Source: Weissella kandleri
GTDB taxonomy: Bacteria; Bacillota; Bacilli; Lactobacillales; Lactobacillaceae
Direction of reading: 5' to 3'
Length of the DNA stretch: 37,504 nucleotides
NCBI RefSeq assembly: GCF_001438705.1
Contig: NZ_JQBP01000007.1
Coordinates: 2,542 to 40,045, forward strand
The position numbers and the translations under genes were made by a program. Position 1 is the first letter of the stretch. The number at the start of each line of letters is the position of its first letter. The notes below the pieces were generated by a model. The model made no database searches. It worked only from the letters and a program-made list of their open reading frames with translations, and was not told the DNA's origin. This document shows positions 8,042-16,254 of this stretch, piece by piece.

Positions 8042-8807
8042 GCGCTGCCAAGACCTCCTCTGATAATTTAGTATAAACCTCAGATCCTTTTGACTTGGGA
8101 TCGTAATCGATAATGGCTAACCCGTGACTTGGTGCTTCAGACAAACGCACGTTACGCGGAATCACCGTATGATAAACTTGTTCTTCATTAAAGTAATTAC
8201 GCACTGCTTCTTCAACTTCATTTGACAAATTCGTCCGACCGTCGACCATTGTTAGCAAAACACCCTCAATTCCCAAATCGGGATTCAACAAGCTCTTAAT
8301 TTGCGTGATCGAACTTAACAATTGCCCCAGGCCTTCCAACGCATAATATTCAGCTTGCACTGGAATCAAAACCGCATCAGCCGTTGTAAAAGTATTAATC
8401 GTAATCAAACCAAGCGAGGGTGGATTATCAATCAAAATATAGTCATACTGAGCTTCAATCGTTGCAATCGCTTCTTTCAAACGCGTTTCACGCGCCATCA
8501 CCGGTGCTAATTCCAACTCCGCTCCCGCTAAGCGAATCGTTGCGGGGATAATTTCTAAATTATCATGACTAGTTTTTAAAATTACATCAGCCGGTTTCGC
8601 TCCATGAACCAAAACATCATAAATTTCATGTTCATCTTCAATCGATGACTTTTTAATTCCCAGCCCCGAAGTCGCATTTCCCTGGGGGTCAGCATCAATA
8701 ATCAAAACCCGTTTGCCATGACTGGCTAAAGCCGCTCCTAAATTAACCGTGGTCGTCGTTTTTCCGACGCCACCTTTTTGATTTGCTAAAGCAATAATAT
8801 GTGCCAT
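8028..8807 (-). CDS. parA: Chromosome-partitioning ATPase ParA (Soj)
   Basis: The 259-aa protein has a deviant Walker A motif, KGGVGKTT at 11-18 with the signature Lys, a Walker A' region DADPQGN and Walker B LIDNPPSLG. The length is typical of chromosomal Soj and it lacks the extra N-terminal DNA-binding domain of plasmid ParA. It forms ATP-dependent dimers on the nucleoid and works with ParB in origin positioning. It starts 48 bp after rsmG and overlaps parB. Confidence 0.97.
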   Translation of the reverse strand: MAHIIALANQKGGVGKTTTTVNLGAALASHGKRVLIIDADPQGNATSGLGIKKSSIEDEHEIYDVLVHGAKPADVILKTSHDNLEIIPATIRLAGAELELAPVMARETRLKEAIATIEAQYDYILIDNPPSLGLITINTFTTADAVLIPVQAEYYALEGLGQLLSSITQIKSLLNPDLGIEGVLLTMVDGRTNLSNEVEEAVRNYFNEEQVYHTVIPRNVRLSEAPSHGLAIIDYDPKSKGSEVYTKLSEEVLAAHDDI

Positions 8808-8855
8808 TTTCCTACCTCTCTACTGCAATCATCTTTAAATTATTGCTAATTTCCA

Positions 8856-9575
8856 TTAAAGGGTTTTATTTTTAATATCACTAAATTTCCGTGGATATTT
8901 AGTCGGTGTGCCTTTAGCTTTTTTAATAATCACCACCGTCCGCGGATCACCATTTGGCAAATCAACATTCACCTGCTCAAACACCTGACCACCTACCACA
9001 GGAATTGCCTGTGAAGCCGCCTTTAATTCTTCTTCTACCCGACTCCCCTTCATCGCTAACAGCTCACCACCGACTTTAACCAATGGCAAAGTCAATTCTA
9101 CTAACATCGGCATCGCCTTTAAGGCCCGGGCGGTTACAATATCAAAGCTTTCCCGATATGAAGAACCTTTTTTACCTAAATCTTCGGCCCGGCCGTGAAT
9201 AATAGCGACGTCTTCTAACGCCAAATCAATAACTAAATCATTTAAAAAATTGATTCGCTTTTGTAGCGCATCGACGATTGTAATCTTTAATTGAGGAAAA
9301 GCAATTTTTAAAGGAATTGACGGAAAACCAGCGCCAGCCCCAACATCAACCAATTTCAAAGGCTTATCTTGTAAGCTTATATCAGCCCAAGCTAGGGTTA
9401 ACGAATCATAAAAATGTTTCAAATAAACCTGATCTTGTTCGATAATATTCGTTAAATCCATAACCTGATTTACTTCGATTAACTTTTCGTAATATCGCTG
9501 ATACTGTGCGATTTGATGCTGATTTAATTCAATACCATGCGCCTGTAAAGCGTCCACAAATTCCGTGGGATTCAT
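8856..9575 (-). CDS. rsmG: 16S rRNA (guanine527-N7)-methyltransferase RsmG
   Basis: The 239-aa protein is of the GidB/RsmG family. It has the SAM-binding motif VDVGAGAGFPS near 76-86, a following acidic strand ending in VDALQKR, the conserved VTARAL segment and a basic C-terminal tail. It methylates N7 of G527 in 16S rRNA, and loss gives low-level streptomycin resistance in several bacteria. GGAGG lies 8 nt before the ATG. Position directly upstream of parA is the common origin-proximal arrangement, although mnmE/mnmG do not precede it here. Confidence 0.97.
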   Translation of the reverse strand: MNPTEFVDALQAHGIELNQHQIAQYQRYYEKLIEVNQVMDLTNIIEQDQVYLKHFYDSLTLAWADISLQDKPLKLVDVGAGAGFPSIPLKIAFPQLKITIVDALQKRINFLNDLVIDLALEDVAIIHGRAEDLGKKGSSYRESFDIVTARALKAMPMLVELTLPLVKVGGELLAMKGSRVEEELKAASQAIPVVGGQVFEQVNVDLPNGDPRTVVIIKKAKGTPTKYPRKFSDIKNKTL

Positions 9576-9659
9576 CTGTTTTCCTCCATTATTTTCCAGT
9601 TATTTAAAGAATACCCCAAAGGCCTTGGCATTTCAATCATCTGACGCATTAAACCTTAA

Positions 9660-9675
9660 AGTTTCACGTGAAACA
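9660..9675. other. parS site 1
   Basis: AGTTTCACGTGAAACA matches the ParB target consensus TGTTTCACGTGAAACA at 15 of 16 positions and keeps the full 14-bp palindromic core. It lies 85 bp upstream of the rsmG start, close to parA and parB themselves. Confidence 0.93.
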
Positions 9676-9758
9676 TTACCATATCTTTTCCGTCACCACC
9701 CCTTTCAAAATATGATTATTAGGTTTCTCTCATGTTATCCGCGAACTTAACTAGATAC

Positions 9759-9787
9759 TTGTCAAAAACACGTTTTATCATTATAGT
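9759..9787 (+). promoter_or_regulatory. Promoter of the dihydrouridine synthase gene
   Basis: TTGTCA (9759-9764) and TATAGT (9782-9787) are 17 bp apart, close to the vegetative sigma-factor consensus. They lie 70 bp before the ATG at 9860, which has GAAAGGA about 8 nt upstream. Confidence 0.75.
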
Positions 9788-9859
9788 AATAATGTTTACT
9801 TACATTTTAGAAATTGAATCTCAAAACATAACAACCCTTAATAAGAAAGGACTTATCTG

Positions 9860-10888
9860 ATGACACAAGCAAAATCATCATATTGGCAAAAGGTCGTGGA
9901 CCAAGCTCAAGCTGGGCACGAACAGCCCACCCCCTTTTTCACCTTGGCTCCCATGGAAGCCGTCACTGACACAGTCTTCCGTCGCGTCGTTGAAAAAGCT
10001 GCAGGGCCAGACGCTTACTACACAGAATTCACCAACGCTCGTAGTATCGCCCACCCCAAGGCAAAATTTTCAGTTCAAGGTCGGCTAGCTGTTGCTGATG
10101 ATGAAAGCATGCCGATTGCTCAAATTTGGGGAAACCGCCCAGAAGATTTTCGATCAGCAGCTAACGATTTAAAAACACGTGGCTACGAAGCAGTTGACAT
10201 TAACATGGGTTGCCCAGATGGTACGGTGATTAAAAACGGGGGCGGATCAGATTTAATTCGTCATCAAGATGACGCCGCTGCCATCATTGCCGCTGCCAAA
10301 GAATCTGGCTTAGTAGTATCCGTTAAAACACGCCTAGGCTTTAATGATTTTGAAACTTATAAAACTTGGTTGCCATTCTTGTTAGAACAAGATGTACAAG
10401 TGCTAACCATCCACTTACGCACTCGCAAGGAAATGTCTAAAGTTCCTGCGCACTATGAAGTTATCGATGAGATCGTCGCAATGCGTGATGCGATTTCACC
10501 CAGGACTCTTTTGCAAATTAACGGTGACATCAAAGACCGCGCGGCGGGATTAGAATTAGCAGCCGCTCACCCTGGTGTCGACGGCATTATGATTGGGCGA
10601 GGAATTTTCGAATCGCCTTGGGCTTTTGAAAAAGCCCCCTCTGATCACACCTTGGAAGAATCATTAGATCTGCTCCGCTTACAGTTGGATTTGCACGATG
10701 AGGTGACAAAACTTTATGGTCCCCGCCATTTCCAAAAGCTCAAGCGTTTCTTTAAAATTTACGTACGTTCATTCTCATACGCTTCCGATTTACGAATGGC
10801 ATTAATGGAGACTAACACCACTGATGAAGTTCGCCAAGCATTAGCGGATTTTGACCGACAATGGCAGGCTCACCAAAAACAAGCGTAA
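9860..10888 (+). CDS. tRNA-dihydrouridine synthase (Dus family)
   Basis: The 342-aa FMN enzyme reduces uridines in the tRNA D-loop. It begins its TIM barrel with LAPMEAVTDTVFRR and has the catalytic motif INMGCPDG with Cys118, used to protonate the uracil ring. Phosphate-binding strands INGDIKD and GIMIGRGIFESPWAF follow, then the helical tRNA-binding C-terminal domain. The motif IHLRTRKEMSKVPAHY replaces the more usual VHGRTR-type stretch, so it belongs to a divergent clade and I do not assign DusA, DusB or DusC. It is monocistronic, with its own promoter and terminator. Confidence 0.9.
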   Translation: MTQAKSSYWQKVVDQAQAGHEQPTPFFTLAPMEAVTDTVFRRVVEKAAGPDAYYTEFTNARSIAHPKAKFSVQGRLAVADDESMPIAQIWGNRPEDFRSAANDLKTRGYEAVDINMGCPDGTVIKNGGGSDLIRHQDDAAAIIAAAKESGLVVSVKTRLGFNDFETYKTWLPFLLEQDVQVLTIHLRTRKEMSKVPAHYEVIDEIVAMRDAISPRTLLQINGDIKDRAAGLELAAAHPGVDGIMIGRGIFESPWAFEKAPSDHTLEESLDLLRLQLDLHDEVTKLYGPRHFQKLKRFFKIYVRSFSYASDLRMALMETNTTDEVRQALADFDRQWQAHQKQA

Positions 10889-10893
10889 AAAAT

Positions 10894-10927
10894 AGCCCAC
10901 GTCATGCTTTGGCGTGGGCTTTTTTTG
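10894..10927 (+). terminator. Terminator of the dihydrouridine synthase gene
   Basis: AGCCCACG (10894-10901) pairs with CGTGGGCT (10913-10920) and is followed by seven T. The stem is perfect and GC-rich. Confidence 0.93.
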
Positions 10928-10947
10928 ATCAAAGATTTTAAACAATC

Positions 10948-11163
10948 CTATGATTTAGTGGACCATTCACTTTTATTTTCTTGTAAGAAATTTTTAAAAC
11001 TCATAAACGCCGAAAATACATCCGGTAAAATTAATAAGATGACGATGAATTTCAAGAACGGCGTCACTGGATTAATCAAACCAACTAATAAGTAATCAAT
11101 CGAAATCGTAAACAATAACGAACTCGGGCTTGCATGCGTAAAAAGATTATTATAATTCATCAT
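10948..11163 (-). CDS. Small hydrophobic membrane protein coupled to the esterase
   Basis: The 71-aa protein is not recognised. It has two hydrophobic segments, about 16-30 and 36-55, and a charged C-terminal tail. It is probably real because its ATG overlaps the esterase stop in an ATGATG/TGA arrangement and is served by a GGAGG 5 nt upstream inside the esterase 3' end, a classical translational-coupling layout. It may be a small integral membrane partner of the esterase; no function can be stated. Confidence 0.65.
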   Translation of the reverse strand: MMNYNNLFTHASPSSLLFTISIDYLLVGLINPVTPFLKFIVILLILPDVFSAFMSFKNFLQENKSEWSTKS

Positions 11164-12062
11164 TTACCTCCCATAAATTCGTTTAAAAAATTTAATTTCA
11201 TCTGTACAATTCCATCCGTCATAAAGTCAGCGACGCCATGCTGGGCCCCCGAAACCAAATGCCATTGCGCACGTTGTTCACCAACTAAGGCCTGTGCTGC
11301 TTGAACCAATTCTACAGTTTGTTGGTAAGGTACCACTTGATCAGCTGTCCCAGCTATCCCCAAAATCGGTGGCATGGTCGGCGTCAAATAATTAATTGGA
11401 TTATATTTTTGCACCAACTCAGGCTCATCAACCGGACGCTTTGCTCCCAATAGCTGGCCTTCAAACGACTCCGCTGAACCTGTCTCAGCATACTTGGGTT
11501 GTGTGTTCGTCGCTGCAAACTGTTGAGGAAACTGATCAATGACGTAAGGTCCATACATAGCAATTACGGCACGAACCGATGCCCGCTTATTATTATCCCA
11601 GCGTTCATCAAACAAGGCGGTTCCTGGCCGCTGCAGCGCTGTCAAAACGGCCAATTGCGCTCCAGAAGATTCCCCCATTAAAGCTAAATGCTGTCCATCA
11701 AGCCCATAGTCAGCTCCAAACTGCTTCACCCAATAAAGTACCGCTTGCATTTCACTAACCTGCGCTGGAAAAGCAGCTTGCCACAACAGTGAATAATCCG
11801 GGCTCACGACGGCATACCCGGCTGCTAAAAGTTGCAGTGCGGGGTTCATTTTAAACGAGCTTTTGTCACCGCGCCATAAGCCACCTCCATAAATATCAAC
11901 AATCACTGGATACCCGGCTTGCGGTTTAACTTGGTTGGGCAAATAAACATCTAGTTTATGCCTAGCTCCATCCATATAGGCCAAATCATGCCATTGTTGC
12001 TGAATACCTTCCGTTGTCGCTGCTTTAAATTGATATGTTTGATCGATAAATTTTCCTGTCAT
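11160..12062 (-). CDS. Alpha/beta-hydrolase esterase (acetyl-esterase/BD-FAE-like)
   Basis: The 300-aa hydrolase has DIYGGGLWRG as a variant of the HGG oxyanion motif, the nucleophile elbow GESSGAQ, a late acidic residue in GTADQVVP and a catalytic His in SGAQHGVADF. No signal peptide is seen, so it is probably a cytoplasmic carboxylesterase acting on short acyl or feruloyl/acetyl esters; the exact substrate is unknown. The ATG at 12062 is preferred over a TTG one codon earlier, with AGGGTG about 9 nt upstream. Its stop overlaps the start of a 71-aa membrane protein. Confidence 0.85.
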   Translation of the reverse strand: MTGKFIDQTYQFKAATTEGIQQQWHDLAYMDGARHKLDVYLPNQVKPQAGYPVIVDIYGGGLWRGDKSSFKMNPALQLLAAGYAVVSPDYSLLWQAAFPAQVSEMQAVLYWVKQFGADYGLDGQHLALMGESSGAQLAVLTALQRPGTALFDERWDNNKRASVRAVIAMYGPYVIDQFPQQFAATNTQPKYAETGSAESFEGQLLGAKRPVDEPELVQKYNPINYLTPTMPPILGIAGTADQVVPYQQTVELVQAAQALVGEQRAQWHLVSGAQHGVADFMTDGIVQMKLNFLNEFMGGK

Positions 12063-12124
12063 CAAAGCTCACACCCTTTCATCTTATCTCTATTTTAACA
12101 AATAATGACCTTGGCCCCAAGGAA

Positions 12125-12154
12125 TTCGCTTTTTTCCAAAAAATCAGCTATAAT
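12125..12154 (+). promoter_or_regulatory. Promoter of the DUF6508 gene
   Basis: TATAAT at 12149-12154 has TTCGCT 18 bp upstream at 12125-12130 as a possible -35. It lies 34 bp before the ATG at 12188, which has GGAGGGG at good spacing. Confidence 0.55.
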
Positions 12155-12187
12155 ATTCTTACAAAAAATAAGAACGGAGGGGACATC

Positions 12188-12595
12188 ATGACAGAACATC
12201 CATTTGAATTCCAAACGTGGGATACTTACCTCGAAGGCCTCAATCACCAAGAAATACCTTGGCAATTAGGACCCGATGGCGCCGAGCATCCACAATACCC
12301 CACGGAACTTTTAAATTTAATTAACGCATTTACTCATTCCGACTACTTCGATCAAAATTTCAAGCGTACCCTTTATCAAAAGGGCTTTGATAAAATGATT
12401 ACCGAAGATGATTTGCGCGCTTTAGCCAGTGAAACTGACACTGACTTTTTTACTTTACGTGCGGTAGTCTCAATGCTCATAAATAATGAACACTACTTTG
12501 AAGGCCTGTGGGCGGCCATGGCAACAAATGGCTTGCTACAAACTTTCCTCCGCCAAATTCATGCTAAAACCCCGGCTGATTTCCCCATTTGGTAA
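12188..12595 (+). CDS. DUF6508-like protein
   Basis: The 135-aa acidic soluble protein has no membrane segment. The segment from TLRAVVSMLINNEHYFEGLW to LLQTFLRQI matches, from memory, the end of the DUF6508 family, where the corresponding pattern reads LTxxxRxERFxxGLW followed by a run ending ILxRL. The central Arg and Phe are changed here. The family function is unknown. GGAGGGG lies 6 nt before the ATG. The gene is monocistronic between its own promoter and a terminator shared with pyruvate oxidase. Confidence 0.65.
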   Translation: MTEHPFEFQTWDTYLEGLNHQEIPWQLGPDGAEHPQYPTELLNLINAFTHSDYFDQNFKRTLYQKGFDKMITEDDLRALASETDTDFFTLRAVVSMLINNEHYFEGLWAAMATNGLLQTFLRQIHAKTPADFPIW

Positions 12596-12620
12596 CAGAA
12601 ATTAAAGCGTAATTTAATAA

Positions 12621-12660
12621 AAAGGCAGATTGCAATTTAATGTAATCTGCCTTTCCTTTT
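12621..12660. terminator. Bidirectional terminator between DUF6508 and pyruvate oxidase genes
   Basis: AAAGGCAGATT (12621-12631) pairs with AATCTGCCTTT (12644-12654). T-rich sequence follows on the plus strand, and an A run before it gives T on the minus strand. It serves both convergent genes. Confidence 0.9.
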
Positions 12661-12689
12661 GCTTATTTAGTTCTTTTTACTTAACTAGC

Positions 12690-14483
12690 TTACAACTCAA
12701 CGCCATATTCTTTGAAATAATCCTTCAAAGGACGCAGTGCTTGTGCGTCATACTTTTCCTTAAAGGCATCAACTGAAGCTTGTGAGGTCAATTCAGGATC
12801 CATATCCATGGCCTCAACTGGGAATCCCCGCTTGTCTTTAATCTTAATATCCAAAAGTACTGGACGACCAGCCTTTGAAACTTCCACCGCCTTATCAAAG
12901 GCTCCAACTAATTCTTCTGGCTTAGTTACCGTAATCCCAACTACACCCATTCCTTCAGCAATCTTAGCATAATCGGCATCCAAAATATCAACACCAGATG
13001 GATTCATTGGTAAATCAGCTTGAGAATTCTTAATAAAACTCAAAGTTGTATTTGAGGTTATTACATTAATAATCGGCAACTTGTGATAAGTCTCTGTCAA
13101 CAAATCTTGCATGACCATTGAGAAAGCTCCATCACCAGCAATGTTAAAGACTTGCCGATCAGGGAAGCTCAACTTAGCCGCCAAGGCCGCTGGAACCCCA
13201 TAACCCATTGTCGCGAACAAAGCTGATGTCGTAAACTTTTGATTAGGTTTAAGATCCAAGAAGCGAACCGTATTAATCACATTATCTCCAACATCAATTC
13301 CAAAGATAGCGTCATCTTCAGCAATCCGGTTAATTTGCTTATAAACTTGTTCATATTCAATTGGTGTTGTCTGACGATCCATCAACATTTGCAAATAAGC
13401 ACGCCAGTCCTTATTTTGGGCCAACTCAGCTTCATATACCGCTGACTTTGGTGCTGGCTGACTCTTAGCTAATAAAGCCTTAATGAAGGCTGGTCCATCA
13501 GACTCAATTCCCAAATCAACGTGATGATGTGCACCAAAGACTGAGCTATCAATATCAACTTGAATAAACTTAAATGGATGCTTGGTATAAACATTTTCCG
13601 CAAATGGGAAATCATTTCCAATTGCGATAACTAAATCAGCATTATCCAAAGCTTCATTGGCTGAAATGGAACCAGCTCGGTTAACCAAGCCTAAGTTACC
13701 AGCATAGCTATCTGGAACAATGCCCTTTCCTAGCGCTGTTGTAATAATTGGAATTTGTAACTTCTCAGACAATTCGATTAACTCATCAGGAGCACCCGCT
13801 GCTCCACGTCCAAGATGGAAGACAGGAGCTTTCGCTTGCTTAATCATTTCCAAAGCAGCATCGATCTCATCATCGGTTGGCATTGGCAAAATCTTATTTT
13901 GATCAGCTGGATGATATGAACTTGCTGATTCATAAGGAATGTCAGCAATTTCTTCCCAACCTAAATCAACAGGAATAACAACTACTGCTACTCCATGGTG
14001 CTTGTACGCCATACGGATGGCCTTATCAACAATGTAAGGTAAGCTCTTGGCTGTCATTACTGTCCGGTTATAAACTGAGACGTCATCAAAAATTGGACCT
14101 TCGTTAAACTCTTGGAAGAAGTCATAGTTCATCTTGGTTGTAGGAACTTGTCCTACCAAAGCCAATACGGGAGCATGATCTTCACGGGCATCATAAAGAC
14201 CATCCAAAAGATTAACCGCCCCTGGTCCGGCAGAACCAAAGGCTACCCCAACATGACCAGTTAACTTTGCTTCCGCTGAAGCGGCCAAAGCTCCCACCTG
14301 CTCATGACGAACATGAATAAAATCAATGCGATCTTGTTCAACATCCAAAGCATTCATCGTTGAGCTAAAAGAACCTCCAGGATAACCATAGACATTTTTA
14401 ACTCCCCAAGCTTCAAGAACTTTCATCATTGCAACAGATGCTAGAATTTTACCTTGTTCATTATACTTAATTTGATTTGTCAT
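12690..14483 (-). CDS. pox: Pyruvate oxidase (acetyl phosphate and H2O2 forming)
   Basis: The 597-aa TPP/FAD enzyme converts pyruvate, phosphate and O2 into acetyl phosphate, CO2 and H2O2. The N-terminal TPP pyrimidine domain carries the catalytic Glu61 (HVRHEQVGA) and the FGSAGPGAVNLLDGL stretch. The central domain, about 190-340, binds FAD. The C-terminal domain binds TPP through GDG at 450-452 and SNTTLSFIK. IKNSQ and the SNTxxxFIK context favour the SpxB/Pox branch over acetolactate synthase. It is a soluble enzyme without a membrane-binding C-terminal helix. A cre site close to the start indicates glucose repression through CcpA. It is monocistronic. Confidence 0.93.
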   Translation of the reverse strand: MTNQIKYNEQGKILASVAMMKVLEAWGVKNVYGYPGGSFSSTMNALDVEQDRIDFIHVRHEQVGALAASAEAKLTGHVGVAFGSAGPGAVNLLDGLYDAREDHAPVLALVGQVPTTKMNYDFFQEFNEGPIFDDVSVYNRTVMTAKSLPYIVDKAIRMAYKHHGVAVVVIPVDLGWEEIADIPYESASSYHPADQNKILPMPTDDEIDAALEMIKQAKAPVFHLGRGAAGAPDELIELSEKLQIPIITTALGKGIVPDSYAGNLGLVNRAGSISANEALDNADLVIAIGNDFPFAENVYTKHPFKFIQVDIDSSVFGAHHHVDLGIESDGPAFIKALLAKSQPAPKSAVYEAELAQNKDWRAYLQMLMDRQTTPIEYEQVYKQINRIAEDDAIFGIDVGDNVINTVRFLDLKPNQKFTTSALFATMGYGVPAALAAKLSFPDRQVFNIAGDGAFSMVMQDLLTETYHKLPIINVITSNTTLSFIKNSQADLPMNPSGVDILDADYAKIAEGMGVVGITVTKPEELVGAFDKAVEVSKAGRPVLLDIKIKDKRGFPVEAMDMDPELTSQASVDAFKEKYDAQALRPLKDYFKEYGVEL

Positions 14484-14507
14484 TATTCCGCTCCCCTAAA
14501 AAATATA

Positions 14508-14523
14508 TTGAAAACGTTTACAT
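14508..14523. promoter_or_regulatory. CcpA cre site of pyruvate oxidase
   Basis: On the minus strand ATGTAAACGTTTTCAA fits the cre consensus WTGNAANCGNWNNCW fully. It starts 24 bp upstream of the pox ATG and just downstream of the predicted -10, a position where CcpA would block initiation or elongation. Confidence 0.88.
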
Positions 14524-14528
14524 CTATT

Positions 14529-14557
14529 GTTATACATCCAATCAAGTTTATTTTCAA
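14529..14557 (-). promoter_or_regulatory. Promoter of pyruvate oxidase
   Basis: On the minus strand TTGAAA (14557-14552) and TATAAC (14534-14529) are spaced by 17 bp. The cre box follows 5 bp further on. The rest of the gap up to 14780 is AT-rich with no gene seen. Confidence 0.78.
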
Positions 14558-14779
14558 GCACCTTTCAAGCACCGTCGCATCAAACTTAGCCCGATTTTTC
14601 ACAAAACTAATTAACCTTACGTCAGTTTTTTTGATTACGATGCCTTACTTACTAATCTTACTAACTTTTTGTAAGATTACATTAAGCTTTTAATAAAAGA
14701 TTTTATTTCACAAATTTCCCAAAATTAATTTCATATTTTTTGAAATTTAAGGACTAAACAACCTTTAATTTTTAGACAA

Positions 14780-14817
14780 TTTAAAAACGGTTGACGTCCA
14801 TTCCCCATCAACCGTTT
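14780..14817 (-). terminator. Terminator of the tetR-acyP-permease unit
   Basis: AAACGGTTGA (14785-14794) pairs with TCAACCGTTT (14808-14817), a 10-bp stem. Read on the minus strand it is followed by TTTAAATT-type T-rich sequence. It starts 4 bp beyond the permease stop. Confidence 0.88.
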
Positions 14818-14821
14818 AAAG

Positions 14822-15949
14822 TTATTCTGCTTCTGTAATATTTCGATGCACATCTTGACGACGTTCAACAAAGAACTCCCATAAATAAACGACTAGCGTC
14901 CGAATAATCGCATAAGCCGGGATGGCTAAAATCATCCCCGCTGGGCCAGCCACATTTCCAGCCGCCAATAACAAGACCAAAATGGTCATTGGATGAATAT
15001 TTAAATGGGCTCCAATAATGCGTGGATAAATGATGTTTCCATCAATCAAATGCACAATTGCCACCACGACAATTGTCCAAAAAATTTGCCATGCGCCTTG
15101 GGTTGCCGCTACAAATAGAGCCGGAATAATTCCAATATAAGGGCCTAAATAAGGTACAATATTAGCAATTCCTGCAATAATACCTAAAACTAGGGCATAT
15201 TTTTCACCAATTAACACATACCCAACCCCCGTTGCAACACCAACGAAGATCATCTCTAACACTTGCCCCATAATATATTGCGACAAAGTTTCATTTAATC
15301 GCGCGGCGACTTCTGCCATATCCTTACGGCGCTTTGGGAACCACTTTTGCAATAATGGTAATAGTTTATGCCCGTCACTGAGCATATAGAAAGTCATCAC
15401 CGGAACCGTCAAAAGGTATACTAAATAACCAATTACTGAGCTAGCAATACCTCCAAAACCATTTGCCATTCCATCTACAATACTCGTACCATATTTTTGT
15501 ACACCATGTTGCAACGTATTAGCATCAAAAGTAACGCCTAAAGTTCCCAACCAAGCAAGGCGGTCTTCATGTTCAAACCAAGTTTTTAATTGATTGAAAT
15601 AATCTGGCGCTGCGTGCAAAAAATTCGTTAATTGATCCATCAAACGCGGCACAACGTTCGCCAAGGTTACTCCAACCACCAACAACAATAAAATAATCAT
15701 CAATAATGAGATAATCCCGCGGGAAAGATGGTGGCCTTTGACCTTAACCTTCTCCAACATACTCACCATTGGATTCAAAATATAATACAATAAACCTGAA
15801 ATTAAAATCGGTACAAAAACCGCACCAATAAATTTAATAATCGGATCCAGGATAAAATCTAACTGCGATATAACTAATAATAAGACTGCAATAATCAATA
15901 GTTCCAACGACCAGTATAAAATTGATTTATATTTAATTTTTCCCAACAT
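14822..15949 (-). CDS. AI-2E family transporter (UPF0118 permease)
   Basis: The 375-aa integral membrane protein has about eight hydrophobic segments and a soluble central region (about 120-200) after the first three. The C-terminal half has the family pattern IANIVPYLGPYIG, then IDGNIIYPRIIGAHLNIHP and a final long segment. Members of this family have been linked to AI-2 release, Na+/H+ exchange or solute efflux, so the substrate remains open. GGAGAAAG lies 3-4 nt before the ATG. It is the last gene of a likely unit after acyP (19-bp gap). Confidence 0.88.
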   Translation of the reverse strand: MLGKIKYKSILYWSLELLIIAVLLLVISQLDFILDPIIKFIGAVFVPILISGLLYYILNPMVSMLEKVKVKGHHLSRGIISLLMIILLLLVVGVTLANVVPRLMDQLTNFLHAAPDYFNQLKTWFEHEDRLAWLGTLGVTFDANTLQHGVQKYGTSIVDGMANGFGGIASSVIGYLVYLLTVPVMTFYMLSDGHKLLPLLQKWFPKRRKDMAEVAARLNETLSQYIMGQVLEMIFVGVATGVGYVLIGEKYALVLGIIAGIANIVPYLGPYIGIIPALFVAATQGAWQIFWTIVVVAIVHLIDGNIIYPRIIGAHLNIHPMTILVLLLAAGNVAGPAGMILAIPAYAIIRTLVVYLWEFFVERRQDVHRNITEAE

Positions 15950-15968
15950 AGGCTTTCTCCGCGCTTTC

Positions 15969-16244
15969 TTAATAAATTTTAAAAACCGTGTGTTCTGGAT
16001 TCACTTCTAGACTGGAAATCATGACATGGTGCACTTTGGTCCCGTTTGAAGGCCCAATTTCAACTTGTGCCATGAATTTCCGCAAATCAGCCTGTTCGCC
16101 TTGGGCTTCAATCAAAACCGATCCATCATCTTTATTAACGACATATCCTTTAATATTAAGCCGTTCCGCCAATTGCCGAGCAGCCCAACGAAATCCCACC
16201 CCTTGGACGCGGCCAAATACATTCATTCTAACTGCTTGTTGCAT
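15969..16244 (-). CDS. acyP: Acylphosphatase
   Basis: The 91-aa enzyme hydrolyses carboxyl-phosphate bonds such as acetyl phosphate. The catalytic Arg19 lies in GRVQGVGFRW and Asn37 in GYVVNKDDGSV, both conserved, and the chain has the usual ferredoxin-like length. AGGAGGA precedes the ATG by 7 nt. It follows the TetR gene by 10 bp. The pyruvate oxidase nearby makes acetyl phosphate, but a functional link is only suggestive. Confidence 0.95.
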   Translation of the reverse strand: MQQAVRMNVFGRVQGVGFRWAARQLAERLNIKGYVVNKDDGSVLIEAQGEQADLRKFMAQVEIGPSNGTKVHHVMISSLEVNPEHTVFKIY

Positions 16245-16254
16245 CGCTGTCCTC

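Noticed and set aside
12690-14483. Acetolactate synthase as an alternative call
   Set aside because: The chain fits pyruvate oxidase better: the SNTxxxFIK region, the HVRHEQVGA context and the SpxB-like length and C-terminus.
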